The notes under the pieces are model-generated. The model was not told where the DNA came from. It did no database searches and saw only the letters and a program-made list of their open reading frames with translations. From contig OY763929.1 of assembly GCA_963667675.1 (NCBI GenBank), positions 1,488,001 to 1,552,000 of the forward strand: 64,000 bases of DNA, given 5' to 3'. Position numbers and translations under genes: made by a program. How positions within the stretch are numbered: position 1 is the first letter of the stretch; every line of letters starts with the position of its first letter. Origin of the DNA: G963667675 sp963667675. GTDB taxonomy: Bacteria; Chloroflexota; Dehalococcoidia; Lucifugimonadales; UBA3495. Below are positions 43,401 to 52,552 of this stretch, piece after piece.

Positions 43401-44654
43401 GTGAACGGTAATCGTCGAGTCTTCGTCACCGGCATCGGCATCGTTAGCCCCCTGGGCCTCGACGCGCAGTCCACCTGGGACGGCCTTACCCAGGGCCGCT
43501 CCGGCATCGACTTCATCACCGCTTTCGACCCGGAAGGCTTCGACACCCGTTTCGCCGCCGAGGTCAAGGGCTTCGACCCGGAGAGCTATCTCGACCGCAA
43601 AGAAGCCCGCCGCATGGACCGCTTCGCCCAGTTCGCCGCCGTCGCCGCCCAGGAAGCCTGCCGCCATGCAGGACTGGCTCCCGGCGAAATAGACCCCTAC
43701 CGCGTCGGCGTCATCATCGGCAGCGGCATCGGCGGCATCATCACCCTGTCCCAGCAGTTCGAAGTCCTCAGCCAGCGGGGCCCCAAGCGCGTCAGCCCCT
43801 TCTTGATTCCCATGATGCTGGCCGATATGGCCTCCGCTCAGGTCTCCATGGTCACTGGCTCCATGGGCGCTAACTACTGCGCCGTATCCTCCTGCTCCAG
43901 CGGCGCAGATGCCCTGGGACAAGGCTGGGAGATGATCCGCCGCGGCGCCGAAGACGTGGTCGTGGCCGGCGGCAGCGAGGCCCCCATCTATCCCGTCGCC
44001 GTCGCCGGTTTCAACTCCATGCGCGCCCTCTCCCGGTTCAACGAGGACCCCCAGCGGGCGAGCCGCCCCTTCGACGCCCAGCGCGACGGCTTCGTTATGG
44101 GCGAAGGCTCCGCCGTCTTGGTGCTGGAAAGCGAGGAAAGCGCCCAGCGCCGCGGTGTCCCCGTCCTGGCCGAACTGCGGGGCTACGGCGCAACCTCCGA
44201 CGCTCACCACCTTACCGAGCCATCCCCCGGCGGCCACAGCGCCGCAAGGGCCATGAAGACCGCCCTCAAGGCCGCTGGCATTGACCCGTCAGAAGTCGAC
44301 TACATCAACGCCCACGGCACCGCCACGCCCCTCAACGACCGACAGGAGACCAGCGCCATCAAGCGGGCCCTGGGAGAAGACGCCTACCGTGTGCCCATTA
44401 GCTCCACCAAGTCCATGACCGGCCACCTCCTCGGCGCCGGCGGGGCATTGGAAGCCGCCGCCTGCATCATGGCAATGGGCCAGGGCCTAATTCCTCCCAC
44501 GACTAATCTGCAGGAACCGGACCCCGAGTGCGACCTCAACTACACCCCCAACCGCGCCTGCCAGGCCCGGATAAACGTGGCCATGAGCAACTCCTTTGGC
44601 TTCGGCGGCCACAACTCGGTGCTGGTATTCGGCAACCCCGAGATGGCCCCATAG
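43401..44654 (+). CDS. fabF: 3-oxoacyl-[ACP] synthase II
   Basis: A 417-residue condensing enzyme of type II fatty acid synthesis, starting at GTG. 'VFVTGIGIVSPLGLD' opens it. The active-site Cys lies in 'CAVSSCSSGADALGQG', and the two His in 'INAHGTATPLNDRQE' and 'MTGHLLGAGGALEAAACI'. It elongates acyl-ACP with malonyl-ACP. No other fab gene or acpP is adjacent, so it may be a stand-alone copy. Its 3' end overlaps the only standard recJ start. Confidence 0.93.
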   Translation: MNGNRRVFVTGIGIVSPLGLDAQSTWDGLTQGRSGIDFITAFDPEGFDTRFAAEVKGFDPESYLDRKEARRMDRFAQFAAVAAQEACRHAGLAPGEIDPYRVGVIIGSGIGGIITLSQQFEVLSQRGPKRVSPFLIPMMLADMASAQVSMVTGSMGANYCAVSSCSSGADALGQGWEMIRRGAEDVVVAGGSEAPIYPVAVAGFNSMRALSRFNEDPQRASRPFDAQRDGFVMGEGSAVLVLESEESAQRRGVPVLAELRGYGATSDAHHLTEPSPGGHSAARAMKTALKAAGIDPSEVDYINAHGTATPLNDRQETSAIKRALGEDAYRVPISSTKSMTGHLLGAGGALEAAACIMAMGQGLIPPTTNLQEPDPECDLNYTPNRACQARINVAMSNSFGFGGHNSVLVFGNPEMAP

Positions 44655-46354
44655 CCTCCGCGACCGCCGGCAGCCATCGCTGGGAACTGCCCCCTCCGCT
44701 CCCCGTCCATGCCCTGCCCACAGACCTTCCACCGGCCATAGCCCAAGTCCTGGCCCGCCGCGGCGTCCGCACCGCCCAAGAGTTGCGCCTGTTCCTAGAT
44801 CCTCCCCAGCGTCTGCCCTACGACCCTCTCCGCCTGGCCGGCATGGGCCCCGCCTTGAGCCGCATCTATCAGGCTATTGAACGTCGAGAAACCGTCGGCG
44901 TCTTCGGCGACTTCGACGTCGACGGCGTCACCGGAACGGCCATCCTCGCCCAGGCTCTCGAGACCTTTGGCCTGTCCGTCCTGCCCTACCTACCCCATCG
45001 CATGGAAGAGGGCCACGGCCTGTCCGCGGCCGCCGTCCAGAACCTGGTCGACCAGGGCGTGACTTTGATTATCACCGTGGACACCGGCGTGGCTGCCTTG
45101 GACGAGGTGTCCTTCGCCCGCGGCCTGGGCGCAGACGTCATCATCACCGACCATCACAAGCCCCATTCCGGGCTGCCCGACGCCGCCGGCGTCATCAATC
45201 CCCACCTGGACGGCGGGACCTATCCCTTCTTTGAGCTATGCGGCGCCGGCCTAGCCTTCAAGCTGGCCCAGGGCCTCTACCAGTTCCACGGCCAGCCCTG
45301 GGACCGCAGCCTGCTGGAACTTGCCGCCCTCGGCACCATCGCCGACCTGGTGCCCCTCGTCGATGAAAATCGCTACCTAGTCCAGGAGGGCCTCGCTGCC
45401 CTGTCCAACACCGCCAGGCCCGGCCTGCAGGCGCTTCTGCGCATCGCCGGGGTCCAGTCCGGCCCCTTGACCGCCGAGACCGTGGCCTTCCAGGTATCGC
45501 CCCGCCTCAATTCCCCGGGCCGCTTGGGCCACGCCATCGACAGCTTCCGCCTGCTGACCACCGGCTCGCCCGCCGAGGCCCAGGCCCTGGCCGAGAAGCT
45601 GGAAAGCCTCAACCGCAAACGCCGCGACCTCACCCAGGCTGCCATGGACGCCGCAGACCGCCAGGTCACGCCCCAGGCCGAGGCTGACCAGTTGCCCCCG
45701 GTACTGATGGTGTCCGCGCCGGAGATTACCCGTGGCCTCGCCGGCCTGGTGGCCGGACGCTTGGCTGAGACCTACCAGCGTCCCGCCGTGGCCATGGCCG
45801 TGGAAGACGACGTCATCGTCGGCAGCGGCCGGAGCATACCCGAATTTGACATCTTCCAGGCCTTCTCCGACTGTGAGGATCTGTTCGTCCGCTTTGGCGG
45901 CCACTCCCAGGCGGCGGGCTTTACCCTGCCTAGGGACGACCTGCCCCTGCTGGAACGACGGCTCGCCGCCATCGCCGATGAGACCCTGAGCAAGGGCGAC
46001 CTTCAACCCGTCATGAATATAGACGTGGAGGTGCGCTTGGACGAATTGGACGCCGGCCTCCGCGACTGGCTCTCCCAACTGGAACCCTTCGGCATCGGCA
46101 ACCCCCGCCCTGTGTTCATCACCCGGCGCGCCAGGGTGCTGGATGACCAGCGCATAGGCGCAAACGGCCAACACGTGAGATTAAAAGTGGCCCAGGGAAA
46201 TTCCCAGTGCACCGCCCTGGCCTTTAACCAGGCAAACAAGTGGAACGGCAGCGTCCCTGAACTGGACTTGGTCTACACCCTGATGTTCGACCGCTGGCAG
46301 GGTGTCGAAAGGACCACCCTCAAGCTCCTCGATTTCCGCCCCGCCCGGGCCTGA
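44528..46354 (+). CDS. recJ: Single-stranded-DNA-specific exonuclease RecJ
   Basis: A RecJ homologue (5'-3' ssDNA exonuclease in recombination and repair). The DHH domain has 'VFGDFDVDGVTGTAILAQAL' and 'IITDHHKPHSGLPDA', the DHHA1 region 'GGHSQAAGFTLP', and the OB part is at the end. RecJ similarity begins near 'RWELPPPLP' (about nt 44680). The only ATG/GTG/TTG upstream of that in frame is the GTG at 44528, inside fabF, giving 608 residues with an odd 50-residue leader. A non-standard start such as ATA at 44651 is possible. The true start is unsettled. Confidence 0.85.
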   Translation: MRPQLHPQPRLPGPDKRGHEQLLWLRRPQLGAGIRQPRDGPIASATAGSHRWELPPPLPVHALPTDLPPAIAQVLARRGVRTAQELRLFLDPPQRLPYDPLRLAGMGPALSRIYQAIERRETVGVFGDFDVDGVTGTAILAQALETFGLSVLPYLPHRMEEGHGLSAAAVQNLVDQGVTLIITVDTGVAALDEVSFARGLGADVIITDHHKPHSGLPDAAGVINPHLDGGTYPFFELCGAGLAFKLAQGLYQFHGQPWDRSLLELAALGTIADLVPLVDENRYLVQEGLAALSNTARPGLQALLRIAGVQSGPLTAETVAFQVSPRLNSPGRLGHAIDSFRLLTTGSPAEAQALAEKLESLNRKRRDLTQAAMDAADRQVTPQAEADQLPPVLMVSAPEITRGLAGLVAGRLAETYQRPAVAMAVEDDVIVGSGRSIPEFDIFQAFSDCEDLFVRFGGHSQAAGFTLPRDDLPLLERRLAAIADETLSKGDLQPVMNIDVEVRLDELDAGLRDWLSQLEPFGIGNPRPVFITRRARVLDDQRIGANGQHVRLKVAQGNSQCTALAFNQANKWNGSVPELDLVYTLMFDRWQGVERTTLKLLDFRPARA

Positions 46355-46380
46355 TCATCCGTCCTGTCCCTACCCCGTCC

Positions 46381-47247
46381 TCACGCAGCCTGCCCCGACC
46401 TCACAAACCGCGCCTTCCCCACCAGTAGCGGTATGGTGACTGCCAGCACTATCAAAGCTACTATCTGCGCTTGGTTTAGAGGGCCGTATTCGTTGAACTC
46501 GACCCTCAGGAAGCTCAGGAAGAACCTTCCCAGCGAATATGTCGCCAGGTACAGGACGAAGAACATGCCGTGTGGCCGCAGCCGGTCCCTCAGCGGCCAC
46601 AAGACCGCCAGGATCACCAAGTCCATCAAGATTTCATACGCTACCGCCGGGTGGGTGGGCGCGCGGCCACCCCCTGGGCTCTCCGGATGGGTGTAGATGA
46701 CCGCCCAGGGAAGGTCGGTAAATTTGGCAAAGTGTTCCCCGTTGATGACGTCGCCGATTCTTCCGATGGCTTGGGCTATCAGCAACGCCGGAGCGCATAT
46801 GTCCGCTAGTCGTCCTACTCCCGGCAGCGGCGCTCGCACCGGCTTCCCCAGGAACGAAAAGTAATTCCCCCACATTGACAGGTACCACTGGGAGTTGCGG
46901 ATGATCATGAAAAGCGACCCTCCTACGAAACCACCCAGTATTGCTCCGTATATGGTCACGCCGCCCTGCCAGAAGTACAGCACGGTTACGGGGTCGTGCT
47001 GGTAGGTCTCTCCCCAGAAATCAATAACGTGTAGGATCCTGGTACCGATGATGCCGCCCAGGATGGCCCACACCGCCACCGAGTAGATGCCGTCCGCCGA
47101 CAACCCCTGGCGCGTGCCCCAGCGCGCCACCAGCACTACTGCGACCGCCACCGCCACGAACGTCATCAGTCCGTGCCAGGAAATCGTCAGAGGCCCGACG
47201 TTCCAGTCCGGGTCTATACCTATGGCTATGGTTGCTAGTATGTCCAT
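46381..47247 (-). CDS. lgt: Prolipoprotein diacylglyceryl transferase
   Basis: A 288-residue membrane enzyme that transfers diacylglyceryl to the lipobox cysteine of prolipoproteins. 'WQGGVTIYGAILGGFVGG' and 'IGRIGDVINGEHFAKFTDLP' (the Lgt signature, with the conserved Arg and Asn) are present, and seven membrane segments are visible. It matches the many lipoproteins in this window. Third in the minus-strand run rsmA-ispE-lgt, convergent with recJ. Confidence 0.94.
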   Translation of the reverse strand: MDILATIAIGIDPDWNVGPLTISWHGLMTFVAVAVAVVLVARWGTRQGLSADGIYSVAVWAILGGIIGTRILHVIDFWGETYQHDPVTVLYFWQGGVTIYGAILGGFVGGSLFMIIRNSQWYLSMWGNYFSFLGKPVRAPLPGVGRLADICAPALLIAQAIGRIGDVINGEHFAKFTDLPWAVIYTHPESPGGGRAPTHPAVAYEILMDLVILAVLWPLRDRLRPHGMFFVLYLATYSLGRFFLSFLRVEFNEYGPLNQAQIVALIVLAVTIPLLVGKARFVRSGQAA

Positions 47248-47268
47248 TGCTCCCCTTGTTCCCTGGCT

Positions 47269-48138
47269 CTAGGGAGATCCCTGCCCGGGCGTTATCGTAT
47301 GCGCAAGGTACACGTCTACCGGGTATGGTTTCAAGGCCTGCTCCACCCGATTATGCTCGTCTTCTGACAACGCCAGGGCAAACATCGCTGGTCCAGCTCC
47401 GGCAAGACGGAATCGGCCTGGAGCCATTTCCGCCAGGTCTCGACGCAGCCAATCGTAGTCCGGGAACGCCTGCGGGGCCACGTCCTCGAACGCATTGTAG
47501 ACCATGCCCGGCGCGGCCTCTGCAATGAACTGTCCCCCAGCCAGCGTCTCCACCATGCGCCGGGTTACTCCGCCGTCGCTGTAGTGTGCTGGCGTAATCC
47601 GAGAGTACATCCCCGCAGTCTTGTTCGCCACCGTCGCACCGGGGCACACCAGCGTCACCGGCAGCGGCGGCAGCGGCGGCAGCGCCGCCACCTGTTCCCC
47701 CCGCCCTTGGGCCAATGCCGTCCCTCCAGTCAGGAAAAACGACACGTCCGCTCCCAACTCTGCCGCCGTCCGGCCCAGTTCTTCACTTCCCAGGTCCAGC
47801 CCCCACCAACGGTCAAGAGCCAGCAGGGCCGCCGCCGCGTCGCTGCTTCCTCCCCCCAGGCCCATTCCCACCGGTATACGCTTTTGAATACGGATGCGGA
47901 CTTGCGGGGACACCCCCGCCCGCTCCGCCAGCTTCTCAGCCGCCCGCCACACCAAGTTGTCCTTGCCGCTCAGCCCCGGGTGGTCGCATTCCACTCGCAA
48001 ACGCGGTGACTTGGATATGTCCAGCCTGTCCGCCAGGTCGATGGTCTGCAGGATAGTCCTCACCGCGTGGTACCCGTCGTTCCGCCGGCCCAGTATCTCA
48101 AGGGTGAGGTTCACCTTCGCGTAAGCCAGGACTTCCAA
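47269..48138 (-). CDS. ispE: 4-diphosphocytidyl-2-C-methyl-D-erythritol kinase
   Basis: A 289-residue GHMP kinase of the MEP isoprenoid pathway. 'AYAKVNLTLEILGRRNDGYH' opens the protein, 'PVGMGLGGGSSDAAAAL' is the ATP-binding loop, and 'LAGAGPAMFAL' lies near the end. The start is the TTG at 48138, with GGAGG 4 bp upstream on the minus strand, which gives the normal family length; a longer ORF to 48267 is inside rsmA. It overlaps the rsmA 3' end by 41 bp. Confidence 0.93.
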   Translation of the reverse strand: MEVLAYAKVNLTLEILGRRNDGYHAVRTILQTIDLADRLDISKSPRLRVECDHPGLSGKDNLVWRAAEKLAERAGVSPQVRIRIQKRIPVGMGLGGGSSDAAAALLALDRWWGLDLGSEELGRTAAELGADVSFFLTGGTALAQGRGEQVAALPPLPPLPVTLVCPGATVANKTAGMYSRITPAHYSDGGVTRRMVETLAGGQFIAEAAPGMVYNAFEDVAPQAFPDYDWLRRDLAEMAPGRFRLAGAGPAMFALALSEDEHNRVEQALKPYPVDVYLAHTITPGQGSP

Positions 48139-48979
48139 TAATCCTCCGCCGCTTCCAGGCGTTGTAGACCGCCGCCCACTCGTCCAGCGACAGCGTCGCC
48201 GGTCTCCTGCTCCCGTCAATCCCCGCGCCTGCCAACACTGTGTCCACCGCGGAACCCGGCTCGCCAAGCCCCTGGGCCAGCGAGTTCCTGATCTGCTTGC
48301 GCGGCGCGCGGAATCCCGATTTTACCACTTCCAGAAATGCCGGGCCGTCGTCCACTTCAACCGCCGGCCTGGGCAGCACGTCCAGCCGCACCACCGCCGA
48401 TGTCACCTTGGGCGGCGGGCGGAAGCTGCGCGGCGGGACCTTGCACACCACCTTGGCCGCGGCATAGTACTGCACCGCCACTGACAGAAACCCCATCTTC
48501 CCCGGCCCGGCGGCGATGTTCCGCGCCACCTCTTCCTGTAGCGTCAACACCATCAAACTCGGCTGATGCTCCGCTTCCAAAAACCGGCGAATTATCGGGT
48601 TCGCGGCGTAGTACGGAAGGTTTCCCGCAACCTTGTACCTCGCCCCCGAAGCCACCAACTCCCCAATCTCCAGCTTCCTCGCGTCTCCTTCCACCACCGT
48701 CAGGTTGCCGGGACTGCCCAGCCGCTCCGCCAGCGTCCCCGCCAACTGGGAATCGAGCTCCACGGCAACAACCTGCGCCCCCCGCTCCACCAGCTTCCTG
48801 GTCAAAGCGCCCCGGCCCGCCCCCACCTCCATCACCAAGTCATCAGGCCCAATTTCAGCAGCCGCAATAATGCGAGCCAACACCCGCGTGTCAGCCAAAA
48901 AATGCTGCCCCAGAGCCTTGCGCGGCCTACGACGCCTGGAACACTGCCCCAAAATTTCAGAACCCGCCGTCAAACCCAA
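48098..48979 (-). CDS. rsmA: 16S rRNA (A1518/A1519-N6)-dimethyltransferase
   Basis: A 293-residue KsgA/RsmA enzyme that dimethylates two adjacent adenines near the 3' end of 16S rRNA. 'RKALGQHFLADTRVLARII', 'LVMEVGAGRGALTRKLVERG' (SAM motif I) and 'VAGNLPYYAANPIIRRFLEA' (NLPY, motif IV) are diagnostic. It starts at TTG. It is followed by ispE with a 41-bp overlap; the SRP RNA lies 195 bp upstream on the same strand. Confidence 0.95.
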   Translation of the reverse strand: MGLTAGSEILGQCSRRRRPRKALGQHFLADTRVLARIIAAAEIGPDDLVMEVGAGRGALTRKLVERGAQVVAVELDSQLAGTLAERLGSPGNLTVVEGDARKLEIGELVASGARYKVAGNLPYYAANPIIRRFLEAEHQPSLMVLTLQEEVARNIAAGPGKMGFLSVAVQYYAAAKVVCKVPPRSFRPPPKVTSAVVRLDVLPRPAVEVDDGPAFLEVVKSGFRAPRKQIRNSLAQGLGEPGSAVDTVLAGAGIDGSRRPATLSLDEWAAVYNAWKRRRIIGSPGLREGEPHP

Positions 48980-49173
48980 CCGTCATTCGTACACTGCGTA
49001 TGCCTTAGATATGGAAACCTTTGCATAACCGGCCCCAGCCGTTCGTCCGAACAACCGGCCCTGGCGACCGTCCTAACACTGGCCGGGGCCGTTCGCCCTG
49101 AGGGAAATCGAAGGGGGAACGTGGGGAGGAGGACCCGCCGCACCAGCCACCCATTGCATCAGATATCACCACT

Positions 49174-49444
49174 GAGACCGCGCACCTCCCTTCGACGACC
49201 ACCACTGGACGTCCTCCGGACGATGACTCCAGTCAGGCGCTCCCACGGCGCCCGCAGTATCCCGTTTACCGTTGCTTCCTTCCGGACCTGGCGGGGTTCA
49301 CAGGACTACGCCGCGTGGGACCCAACCTTCAACGCCGCCGTCTCGAAAAATAGGCCCATTGGCGCCGCCTGGGAGAGGAATTCGACCCCGCTATAGCGGA
49401 TTGCGAGTGCAGGGCACCGCTAGCTCCCCGTCTAGCGCGGCCTC
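49174..49444 (-). ncRNA. ffs: Signal recognition particle RNA, large bacterial type
   Basis: The minus strand holds the SRP helix 8 motif GGTCCGGAAGGAAGCAACGG, and further 5' the Alu-domain block GGGGAGCTAGCGGTGCCCTG followed by GCAATCCGCTATAGC, as in the B. subtilis scRNA. The ends pair exactly: GAGGCCGCGC at the 5' end with GCGCGGTCTC at the 3' end (49174-49183), defining a 271-nt RNA. It forms the RNA core of SRP with Ffh, targeting membrane proteins. No T-run terminator follows. Confidence 0.93.
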
Positions 49445-49450
49445 TCCTCA

Positions 49451-49479
49451 ATACTAGGCGAGCCGTATCTGGGTGTCAA
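49451..49479 (-). promoter_or_regulatory. Promoter of the SRP RNA
   Basis: On the minus strand, TTGACA (49474-49479) and TAGTAT (49451-49456) are 17 bp apart, placing the start at G49444, exactly the 5' base of the SRP terminal stem. Confidence 0.8.
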
Positions 49480-49598
49480 ATGACGCGGCCGTTCTATTGG
49501 GAAAGAAATCGCAAAGCAAACGGGCGCAGGCATGTTTCCCCAAGTGTTGACAATTGCTACGGTGAACAGTAGCTTGTGCTTATATACACCATGACGGG

Positions 49599-50009
49599 AT
49601 GGGCAGGGGAAAGACCGTGGCAACGCGGGAAGCGGCAATAGAGTATAGCAACCAGGCTTGGGATTTCTTGGCCAACGGTAGAAAGTACCTGGCCGAAGGC
49701 GACTTGCATCAAGCGTCTGAGAAGGGCTGGGGGGCGGCTTCTTGGATGGCCAAGGCAGTGGCTGAGGCCAACGATTGGGACTACGAAAACCACAGCCAGT
49801 TCAACGTAGTGCTGGGTCAGGTCGCCCAACGAATGAAGGCCCGTTCCCCTTCCGATGCTAACAGGGTTTACGAGCTTCGGAGCATCGCCCATGGATTGCA
49901 CCAAAACTTCTATACCCGGAAAGATTTGCTGGATTCCACCGGAATAGGAGTTAATCTGGACAACATGGACGAATTGCTGCGTCTCCTCACGCCCCTGACC
50001 CAACAGTAA
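49599..50009 (+). CDS. PaREP1/HEPN-like protein
   Basis: A 136-residue all-helical protein. The block 'YLAEGDLHQASEKGWGAASW' and 'MAKAVAEANDWDYENHSQF' matches the PaREP1/HEPN-like pattern of two long helices, while the middle 'ELRSIAHGLHQNFYTRK' resembles the RxxxxH-type region of HEPN RNases only loosely, so an RNase activity is not claimed. A GTG at 49617 is an alternative start. Such proteins are often paired with nucleotidyltransferases; none is adjacent. Confidence 0.55.
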   Translation: MGRGKTVATREAAIEYSNQAWDFLANGRKYLAEGDLHQASEKGWGAASWMAKAVAEANDWDYENHSQFNVVLGQVAQRMKARSPSDANRVYELRSIAHGLHQNFYTRKDLLDSTGIGVNLDNMDELLRLLTPLTQQ

Positions 50010-50117
50010 CCTAAGAATGCCCCACGACTGTTAACGACCGCCAAGCCCCGGCAAGAAACCGAGCGGCATTATCTCCAAGAACGCAATGACTGCCGGCAAA
50101 AAGGCGGGGCAAGGCCC

Positions 50118-50540
50118 ATGGAATTCCCGATAGTCATACACTACGAGGACGGCAAGAGCTACGGTGTTACAGTGCCCGACCTGCCGGGTTGCTTCTCGGC
50201 TGGCGACACGTTGAATGATGTCTTCGGCCCCCACGGGGCCAGGGAGGCCATCCTGCTCCACGTCGAGGGGATACTGGAAGACGGTGAGGCCATTCCAGAA
50301 CGCAAGTCCATAGAGGATCACCGGAACAGCGGCGAGTTCGCCGAGGAGCACGAGGACGTTATCTGGGGCGTAGTGGACGTGGACCTGGCCGACATTTCCC
50401 AGGACAGGGCGGCCCGGATCCAAATCACCCTCCCGTCTCGCCTGCTGGCCAAGATCGACCGCCAGGCCAAGCTGCAAGGCAAGAGCCGCTCGGCATTCCT
50501 CGTCGACGCTGCCGAGAAGCAGATTTCAGCCGCGGCCTGA
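50118..50540 (+). CDS. hicB: Orphan HicB-family antitoxin-like protein
   Basis: A 140-residue protein: HicB core ('FPIVIHYEDGKSYGVTVPDL' then 'PGCFSAGDTLNDVF') plus an RHH tail ('ARIQITLPSRLLAKIDRQAK' to 'SAFLVDAAEKQ'). It closely resembles the antitoxin at 9392-9796. No HicA gene lies within 500 bp, so it is either a remnant or a DNA-binding regulator, perhaps able to cross-talk with the 9184-9796 system (inference). Confidence 0.8.
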   Translation: MEFPIVIHYEDGKSYGVTVPDLPGCFSAGDTLNDVFGPHGAREAILLHVEGILEDGEAIPERKSIEDHRNSGEFAEEHEDVIWGVVDVDLADISQDRAARIQITLPSRLLAKIDRQAKLQGKSRSAFLVDAAEKQISAAA

Positions 50541-51057
50541 GCTTCCACCGGACGGCGTCCGGACGGCCACTACGGCCAGGCGCGCAGCCCAAACCGCTGA
50601 TAACAACGGCGTCTGAGGCAGCGTATTGCATCCCGCACCGTTTCCTCTTGAGGCAACACGATACTGTGCACCCGTTGCGCCCGCCCCTGCCATCCCGAAA
50701 CCCGTCCCCCGGTCATCCCCAACCCGCCCCCTGCCAATCGGATCCCCAGCACTGTCATTCCGAGGAGCGAAGCGACGAGGAATCTAAAATCGCGGAATCG
50801 CAGAACGGGCGGGTTCACATCCCTAGTCACTGCTCCCGCTCCGCTAACTCCAAAGTTATCATCGCGCCCCAACACCCATCCCATTTGCCCCTGGGGTATA
50901 TCATACAGACCTGTATGCCCCGTCCCGAAACTGCGTGTCATATCCAACCCAGCGCTCTCCCATAGTGAACCGCAACCAACCGGCCCCCTTCCAGGGGCAC
51001 CGGGCAATGACAACCCAGGCCCCAATTCTTACTACAACGGAGATTCATCGGTAAACA
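50541..51057. other. Intergenic region with a REP-like unit and a palindrome
   Basis: 517 bp with no gene. At 50754-50785 is a REP-like palindrome (GTCATTCCGAGGAGCGAAGC...GAGGAATCT). At 50902-50917 lies CATACAGACCTGTATG, two 7-bp arms around 2 bp, 140 bp before the MFS gene; it may be an operator. The rest shows no structure I can support. Confidence 0.6.
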
Positions 51058-52431
51058 ATGCGCGGACCCAACGGCATATTCTACGGTTGGTCCATGGTGG
51101 CGGTGGCGGTCCTGCTCATGGTCGTCGCCGTTGCTCCTCTGTGGATCGGGTTGCCGTTGTGGAACCCATTATTGGAGAGTGTTTCGGGTTGGTTCAGACC
51201 GTGGCGCGTCGGCGTAACCGAAGTGGTTCTACTACTGATATTGGTGGCGGTGTTGGTGTTGCCGCTACTGGCGATGGTTGAGGGCTTGTTGGTGGACAAG
51301 CTGGGGCCGCGCCGTATGGTGCTGATTGGCTTGGCAATGCTGGGCTTTGGCCTAGCGTTGGGCAGCCTCGTGGAGGAAGGGTGGCTCCTGTACGCCGCGT
51401 TCATGTTGGTCGTTCTAGGGTCGCCGATGGGCGGTTGGATGCCGATGATGAAGATGTTGAACAACTGGTTCGACCGGCGTAAGACGATGGCGATCGGGGT
51501 GGCTCTGGGAGGGTTTGGACTGGCAGAGTTATTTGGGCCATTTTTCTTGACGTTTGGACTGTTGGAGACGGACCTGTATGAGACCGTGTACCTGGAACCG
51601 GGGGAGTTCAAATGGGGAGCAGTGACACTGGCCGTGGGGCTGTTATACGTGGCGTTGGCCTTCCCTCTGTCCCGCCTGGTGCGAGACCGGCCGGAGGACC
51701 TGGGCCTGCTGCCCGACGGCGATGCTCCGCCCCTGAACGCCCAGATGCAGGCGGATCCCGACAGCGTTCCTCCGCCGGAGGCCGACTGGGGGCATACTTG
51801 GCCTGAGGCTGTCAGGACCAAAAACTTCTGGTTGCTGACTATTGGGCACGGGTCGGCGCTGGTGACTTTGGGTACGCTGCCGGTGTATTTGGCGCTGTTT
51901 TTGGATGGCCGCGACCACTCTGTCGTGATGGCGGGACTGGTCACGGGTGCGGCCACGCTTCTGGCGGCGGTGTTCACATTTGTGGGTGGGTATCTGGGGG
52001 ACAAATTTGCGATCAGAAAGGTGGCGTTCGGTTTCTCGGCTTTGTTGGGGCTGTCGGTCGTGGTGCTGGTCACGACGTCTGGGACCGGGATGTTGTTCGT
52101 GTTTGCCGCTTTGTTCGGCATAGGCATGGGAGGGGGCACCGCGATCGTGGTGGCGATGCGAGGCCGTTACTTCGGACGGAGAGCCTTCGCCACCATCACG
52201 AATCTATCCTTGTTGCCGCCGGAGGTCCTGCTGGCTGCCGCGCCAACGGTTGTAACGGTCATCCTGGACTGGAGATGGCAATACGAGCCGGCTTTCCTGG
52301 CACTAGCGGCGATCACCCTGGTTGGCGGAATCGCATTCTTGATGATGGGAGAGCCGCCGACCCAACGCCCCAGCTTGCCCGTAGACGATGCGCATCTCAA
52401 ACAGCCGCCCGTAGCACAGCCAATTCCCTAG
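51058..52431 (+). CDS. MFS transporter
   Basis: A 457-residue major facilitator with 12 membrane segments. The loop 2-3 motif is degenerate ('GLLVDKLGPRRMVLIG', a variant of GxLADrxGxrr), and a second occurs in the C-terminal half ('GGYLGDKFAIRKVAF'). The soluble loop after TM6 is long. The substrate is unknown; the fold resembles monocarboxylate/oxalate-formate-type porters. It is convergent with the winged-helix gene. Confidence 0.82.
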   Translation: MRGPNGIFYGWSMVAVAVLLMVVAVAPLWIGLPLWNPLLESVSGWFRPWRVGVTEVVLLLILVAVLVLPLLAMVEGLLVDKLGPRRMVLIGLAMLGFGLALGSLVEEGWLLYAAFMLVVLGSPMGGWMPMMKMLNNWFDRRKTMAIGVALGGFGLAELFGPFFLTFGLLETDLYETVYLEPGEFKWGAVTLAVGLLYVALAFPLSRLVRDRPEDLGLLPDGDAPPLNAQMQADPDSVPPPEADWGHTWPEAVRTKNFWLLTIGHGSALVTLGTLPVYLALFLDGRDHSVVMAGLVTGAATLLAAVFTFVGGYLGDKFAIRKVAFGFSALLGLSVVVLVTTSGTGMLFVFAALFGIGMGGGTAIVVAMRGRYFGRRAFATITNLSLLPPEVLLAAAPTVVTVILDWRWQYEPAFLALAAITLVGGIAFLMMGEPPTQRPSLPVDDAHLKQPPVAQPIP

Positions 52432-52552
52432 CCGAGGCGTTCTTTCTGCGACAATGCCCACCCACAGCCACGCCTGATATTCACGCCGCAACATTCCAAC
52501 AGTGGAGAGAGCTGTGCGTCGGTGTCGCGCTGATTTTTGCTGGGCTGATCCC

